A stretch of DNA of 15,795 bases, taken from contig DYRX01000059.1 of NCBI GenBank assembly GCA_020718525.1, positions 1 to 15,795 on the forward strand. The letters run 5' to 3'. Source of the DNA: Victivallis vadensis (GTDB taxonomy: Bacteria > Verrucomicrobiota > Lentisphaeria > Victivallales > GWF2-50-93). A model generated the notes under the pieces. It did not search any database, was not told the DNA's origin, and saw only the letters and a list, made by a program, of their open reading frames with translations. The translations under genes and the position numbers were made by a program. Below, piece by piece: positions 12,967-15,795 of the stretch (its first letter is position 1; each line of letters starts with the position of its first letter).

Positions 12967-15507
12967 ATGATGTCCAAGCATGTTTTGAGCGAAGAGGAGA
13001 AGAAAAAATTCAGCGTCGGCTCTCTGACTTACACAAAGGCCAGTCTTTTTGTGCTTTTCTCGTGGCTTTTGTGGGGTGATTTTTGTTTTCAGATCATGGA
13101 GCATGTTGGTGGTCTTGGGATAATTGGGCTCTACATGATGGAGAAGCTCGACGCGAACATGTTTACGGTCGGATTTCTGACCAGCACAATTCCGATGCTT
13201 CTTGGTGTTTTTCTTGGTCCGATCATCAGTTTCAAAAGCGATCGCTACAGGAGCAAATACGGGCGCAGGATCCCGTTCATGCTCTTGACTGCGCCTTTTC
13301 TGTGCGTTTTCCTAGTTTGCCTTGGCTTTTCCGACGAGATTTACACTTTTTTGGGTGACTTGCAGATTTTGAAGAAGCTCGGGATCACCCACTACAGTGC
13401 GACAATAGTTGTCGTTGGCTTCCTGATCGGAGGCTTCGCCTTTTTCAACGAGTTTGTCAACACGGTGTGGTGGTATCTTTTCGCCGACGTTGTGCCGCCT
13501 CACTTCATGGGGCGCTTCCAGGGGCTTTTCAGGGTTGTCAACTCGGTTGCAGGCTTTTTCTTCAGCGCTGTGGTCGTCCAGTATCAGCTCACATACATGA
13601 GATGGGTTTTCATCGGCGCCGCGCTTCTCTATTTTGTAGGATTCAGCCTCATGTGCTGGCGGGTCAAAGAGGGGGAATATCCGCCTGTCACGGATGTCGG
13701 GCACGAGACGACTCTATGGGATAAGATTTCGCTCTACTTCAGGGAATGTTTCACCCATCCGATCTACATAGGAATGTATTGCTCGACGTTTTTCACTTCG
13801 ATTGCCGTCTCGGCGGGAATCGGCTCGAGCTATTTTCTTCTCCACATCAGCCAGCATCTGAAGGAGTTCGGAGCCTCTAAGGAGAAAATTGTCTCTGTCG
13901 CCGCCGCCGGAGCCGATTCAGGCATTTCGCTTGGGAAGGATGGCAAAATGAAGAAATGGGATCTCAAGAGCGGGAAGGAGGCGCCATTCGCCCCTGAACA
14001 TATGTCGCTTCAAGTTGAGGCCATGCCCGGCGGAAAAGAGATTGTCTCCCTTTCGAAAAAAGGTCTTCACCTTCTGGATTCTGCAAGTGCCCGCGAAATC
14101 GTGTCATTCCCGATGGAAGGCTCTGAGCCGCTGAAATTCGCCCTCTCGTCGAATGGAAAATGGATCGCCATTCTCCGCTTGGACAAGAGCGTTGAGATTT
14201 TATCAGTCTCTGTCGGCAAAGACGGTCAGTCCTCATTGAATCTCGCTGGAAAAATTGCAAATCCGGAGCTTTCTGAACAGGGCACAGCTCTTTCCATTTC
14301 CTCCGACGGAAGCAAAATTGCAGTGTCCTGCGCTGATTTTGTCCTTGTCAAGGAGCTCCGCGAAGGAAAGGTGAATCTTCTTGCCGAACTGAGGAACTCT
14401 GAAAAAGAGGTGCTTCCGATGAAAAACATGAAGGCTATGCTCTTTGTCCCGTCAATAACGGATCCCCAGGATCAGAAGGAAAAAGACTCGAGCCAGACGG
14501 AAAAGGCATCTGCTGCATTTTCCAAGATCATGGTCAACATAACGGGATTTTTCAAGGATATGGCGACGAACGACACGATCTACCGCCATCTTCCTTCGCC
14601 CGCTTGCGCCATCGTCCAGGACGCATGGCTGGCATGCGGCGGCGAGGATGCGAAACTTCACATATGGGACATCGCCGCCGCTACAAAGGTGATGGCTATG
14701 AAGGGGCATAAGAAGGAGATCAACTGTCTGAGCTACAGAAGCGATTTGAATCTGCTTTTTTCCGGCGGTTCGGACAAAATGATCTACGTCTGGAATCTTT
14801 CGCATTTTGATCCGAAGGCGAACGACAACTCCATAAGGAGCTACGCAGGCTATTCGACGGAGATCAGCTCGATCTCGACCCCCGCGGACAGCAGTAAGTG
14901 CATATCAGGCAGTTTCACGGGCAAGATGCATCTCTGGAATCTCGAGGGCGGCGTAACCCTTAAGCAGATGGGAATATTGAGGTGCCTCACGCTCATACTC
15001 GGTCTGATCATAGCGTATCCATTCGGCTCTCTGGTGGACCGCTTCCATCCTCTGCGCATAGTCCTCCTCACAACAGCAATTATAGTTCCACTACAGCTCT
15101 CATGCTTCTTTTTCATTGTTGACTACTGGACATTCCTTGCCATGGAAATCCTTAAAACAACTGCGTTTGGACTCCTTGTGGCGGGCGGATATCCCATGTT
15201 CATCTCGATTTTCCCGAGAGACAAATTTGGCCAGTTCTGCTCAGCAAACGGCCTTGCAAACCAGTTCACCAGAATGCTTGCAGGGCTTCTGATAGGAGGA
15301 ATGTTCATGGATCTCATCACCGACAAGAGACTGCTTTCGGACAACCTGAGATATGTCTATGCCGTCTGCGCATTCGGATACATGGGAAGCACTATCTGCC
15401 TGCTTTTTGTCTATAAGCGCTGGAAAATGCTTGGCGGAGACAAAGGCTATGTCCCCCCTCTTTCAGGCGGAAGCGGAGAAAAGGCGGAGCCCGCTCCCGC
15501 ATCCTGA
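12967..15507 (+). CDS. MFS transporter with a WD40 beta-propeller inserted between TM7 and TM8
   Basis: An 846-residue membrane protein. Residues 1-295 are the first seven MFS helices (approx. 26-46, 63-88, 102-122, 146-168, 188-206, 211-231, 266-292). Motif A, SFKSDRYRSKYGRR, lies in the TM2-TM3 loop (88-101). Residues about 302-662 are a soluble domain with WD-type blades: GKDGKMKKWDLKSG (323-336), SSDGSKIAVS (445-454), CGGEDAKLHIWDI (557-569), KGHKKEINCLSY then SGGSDKMIYVWNL (579-611), and SGSFTGKMHLWNL (647-659). Five further helices follow (668-690, 697-717, 721-746, 763-783, 797-816), with a second motif A-like SLVDRFHPLR. Charge distribution puts the N- and C-termini and both motif A loops inside, hence the propeller outside. 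The second ATG (12970) fits the GGAG better than the first. The N-terminal half recalls sugar/SLC45-like MFS proteins; the substrate is unknown. Confidence 0.88.
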   Translation: MMSKHVLSEEEKKKFSVGSLTYTKASLFVLFSWLLWGDFCFQIMEHVGGLGIIGLYMMEKLDANMFTVGFLTSTIPMLLGVFLGPIISFKSDRYRSKYGRRIPFMLLTAPFLCVFLVCLGFSDEIYTFLGDLQILKKLGITHYSATIVVVGFLIGGFAFFNEFVNTVWWYLFADVVPPHFMGRFQGLFRVVNSVAGFFFSAVVVQYQLTYMRWVFIGAALLYFVGFSLMCWRVKEGEYPPVTDVGHETTLWDKISLYFRECFTHPIYIGMYCSTFFTSIAVSAGIGSSYFLLHISQHLKEFGASKEKIVSVAAAGADSGISLGKDGKMKKWDLKSGKEAPFAPEHMSLQVEAMPGGKEIVSLSKKGLHLLDSASAREIVSFPMEGSEPLKFALSSNGKWIAILRLDKSVEILSVSVGKDGQSSLNLAGKIANPELSEQGTALSISSDGSKIAVSCADFVLVKELREGKVNLLAELRNSEKEVLPMKNMKAMLFVPSITDPQDQKEKDSSQTEKASAAFSKIMVNITGFFKDMATNDTIYRHLPSPACAIVQDAWLACGGEDAKLHIWDIAAATKVMAMKGHKKEINCLSYRSDLNLLFSGGSDKMIYVWNLSHFDPKANDNSIRSYAGYSTEISSISTPADSSKCISGSFTGKMHLWNLEGGVTLKQMGILRCLTLILGLIIAYPFGSLVDRFHPLRIVLLTTAIIVPLQLSCFFFIVDYWTFLAMEILKTTAFGLLVAGGYPMFISIFPRDKFGQFCSANGLANQFTRMLAGLLIGGMFMDLITDKRLLSDNLRYVYAVCAFGYMGSTICLLFVYKRWKMLGGDKGYVPPLSGGSGEKAEPAPAS

Positions 15508-15634
15508 CCGTGGGTGTAATTCCAATTAGCCTAAATTTTGCAACAAAAAAATGACTTTATTGATTATCCACGACTTATACTCGTTTAGCGTGAAAACGGA
15601 CATTTTGCTTGCGGAGATTTAGGGAATTGCTTCG

Positions 15635-15676
15635 GGATCCGATACCGATTCCGATAGCGACCCCGCCGACACCGAT
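15635..15676 (+). repeat. Degenerate hexamer tandem array (GATACC/GATTCC/GATAGC)
   Basis: Period-6 units GGATCC, GATACC, GATTCC, GATAGC, GACCCC, GCCGAC, ACCGAT can be read in register. This is the same GAnnnC-type family as the arrays at 6-29 and 152-181. It lies in the 288-bp gene-free end of the window. Frames through it give artefactual GIGIG-type peptides on the minus strand. Confidence 0.7.
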
Positions 15677-15707
15677 TATTGCTCTGACTGTAAACCGTAG
15701 ACTTCTT

Positions 15708-15735
15708 CTCACGCCAAGCCGCCAAGCTCGCCAAG
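15708..15735 (+). repeat. Tandem CGCCAAG repeat
   Basis: ACGCCAAGC, CGCCAAGC and CGCCAAG stand in tandem (three copies of a 9-base unit with variable third position). Such 'acgccaag' tandem sequences are familiar from intergenic DNA of several environmental bacterial groups. It lies 31 bases after the hexamer array. Confidence 0.6.
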
Positions 15736-15760
15736 ATAAGGAGACAAGAATTTGTCCTCG

Positions 15761-15783
15761 CACAAAGCCACGGAGCCACAGAG
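15761..15783 (+). repeat. CACAAAG/CACGGAG/CACAGAG degenerate 8-mer repeat
   Basis: CACAAAGC, CACGGAGC, CACAGAG form three variants of a period-8 unit just before the right edge. Together with the CGCCAAG repeat and the hexamer array it makes a composite of three unlike short-period repeats within 150 bases. It probably continues past the window. Confidence 0.55.
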
Positions 15784-15795
15784 ATTTCACCTGGG

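Noticed and set aside
15575..15790. Minus-strand frame of 71 codons at the right edge
   Set aside because: Its GIGIGSRS and repetitive tryptophan/arginine segments come from the short tandem repeats. There is no ribosome binding site and no family similarity.
1..15795. CRISPR arrays, tRNA or rRNA genes, prophage or defence genes
   Set aside because: No regularly spaced long direct repeats, no tRNA cloverleaf or rRNA segment, and no phage or defence-type proteins were seen on either strand.

Overview
The window looks like a chromosomal segment of a Gram-negative bacterium of about 50% GC. My best guess is the PVC superphylum, Lentisphaerota or Kiritimatiellota. The basis is the degenerate intergenic hexamer arrays, the L-fucose-isomerase-like enzyme, the TGS-less threonyl-tRNA synthetase and the general protein flavour. 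This is a guess from pattern, not a proven assignment.

Layout, left to right. (1) Positions 1-297 carry no gene but hold two short arrays of degenerate GAnnnC hexamers. (2) A two-gene plus-strand unit follows: a MntP-type manganese exporter, then a tRNA-dihydrouridine synthase whose start overlaps the mntP stop. (3) A long minus-strand translation cluster reads right to left thrS, infC, rpmI, rplT, pheS, tsaE. pheS is not followed by pheT, and its end overlaps the start of tsaE. infC has no ATG/GTG/TTG start that fits the family. Its best start is an ATA codon behind a strong Shine-Dalgarno, recalling the AUU start of enterobacterial infC. (4) Upstream of thrS, also on the minus strand, are rsmA (ksgA) and an L-fucose/L-arabinose isomerase-family enzyme. 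(5) Next comes a 419-bp stretch with a probable decayed IS630-type transposase N-terminus and palindromes, then a minus-strand series: a MoxR AAA ATPase, a LytM/M23-like zinc peptidase without a visible signal peptide, and a family-2 glycosyltransferase. The spacers contain notable inverted repeats. (6) Divergent from MoxR is the most unusual gene, an 846-residue MFS transporter with a WD40-type beta-propeller of about 360 residues spliced between TM7 and TM8. Topology places the propeller on the periplasmic side. (7) The last 288 bp hold no gene. They contain another hexamer array and 'CGCCAAG' and 'CACAAAG/CACAGAG' type repeats.

Functionally, the middle of the window is housekeeping: aminoacylation, initiation, large-subunit proteins, tRNA t6A and dihydrouridine modification, and 16S rRNA dimethylation. 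The right part is envelope or carbohydrate related. The candidate for an undescribed system is the MFS/WD40 chimera. The infC ATA start, the pheS leader hairpin and the 77-bp quasi-palindrome before the glycosyltransferase are secondary leads.
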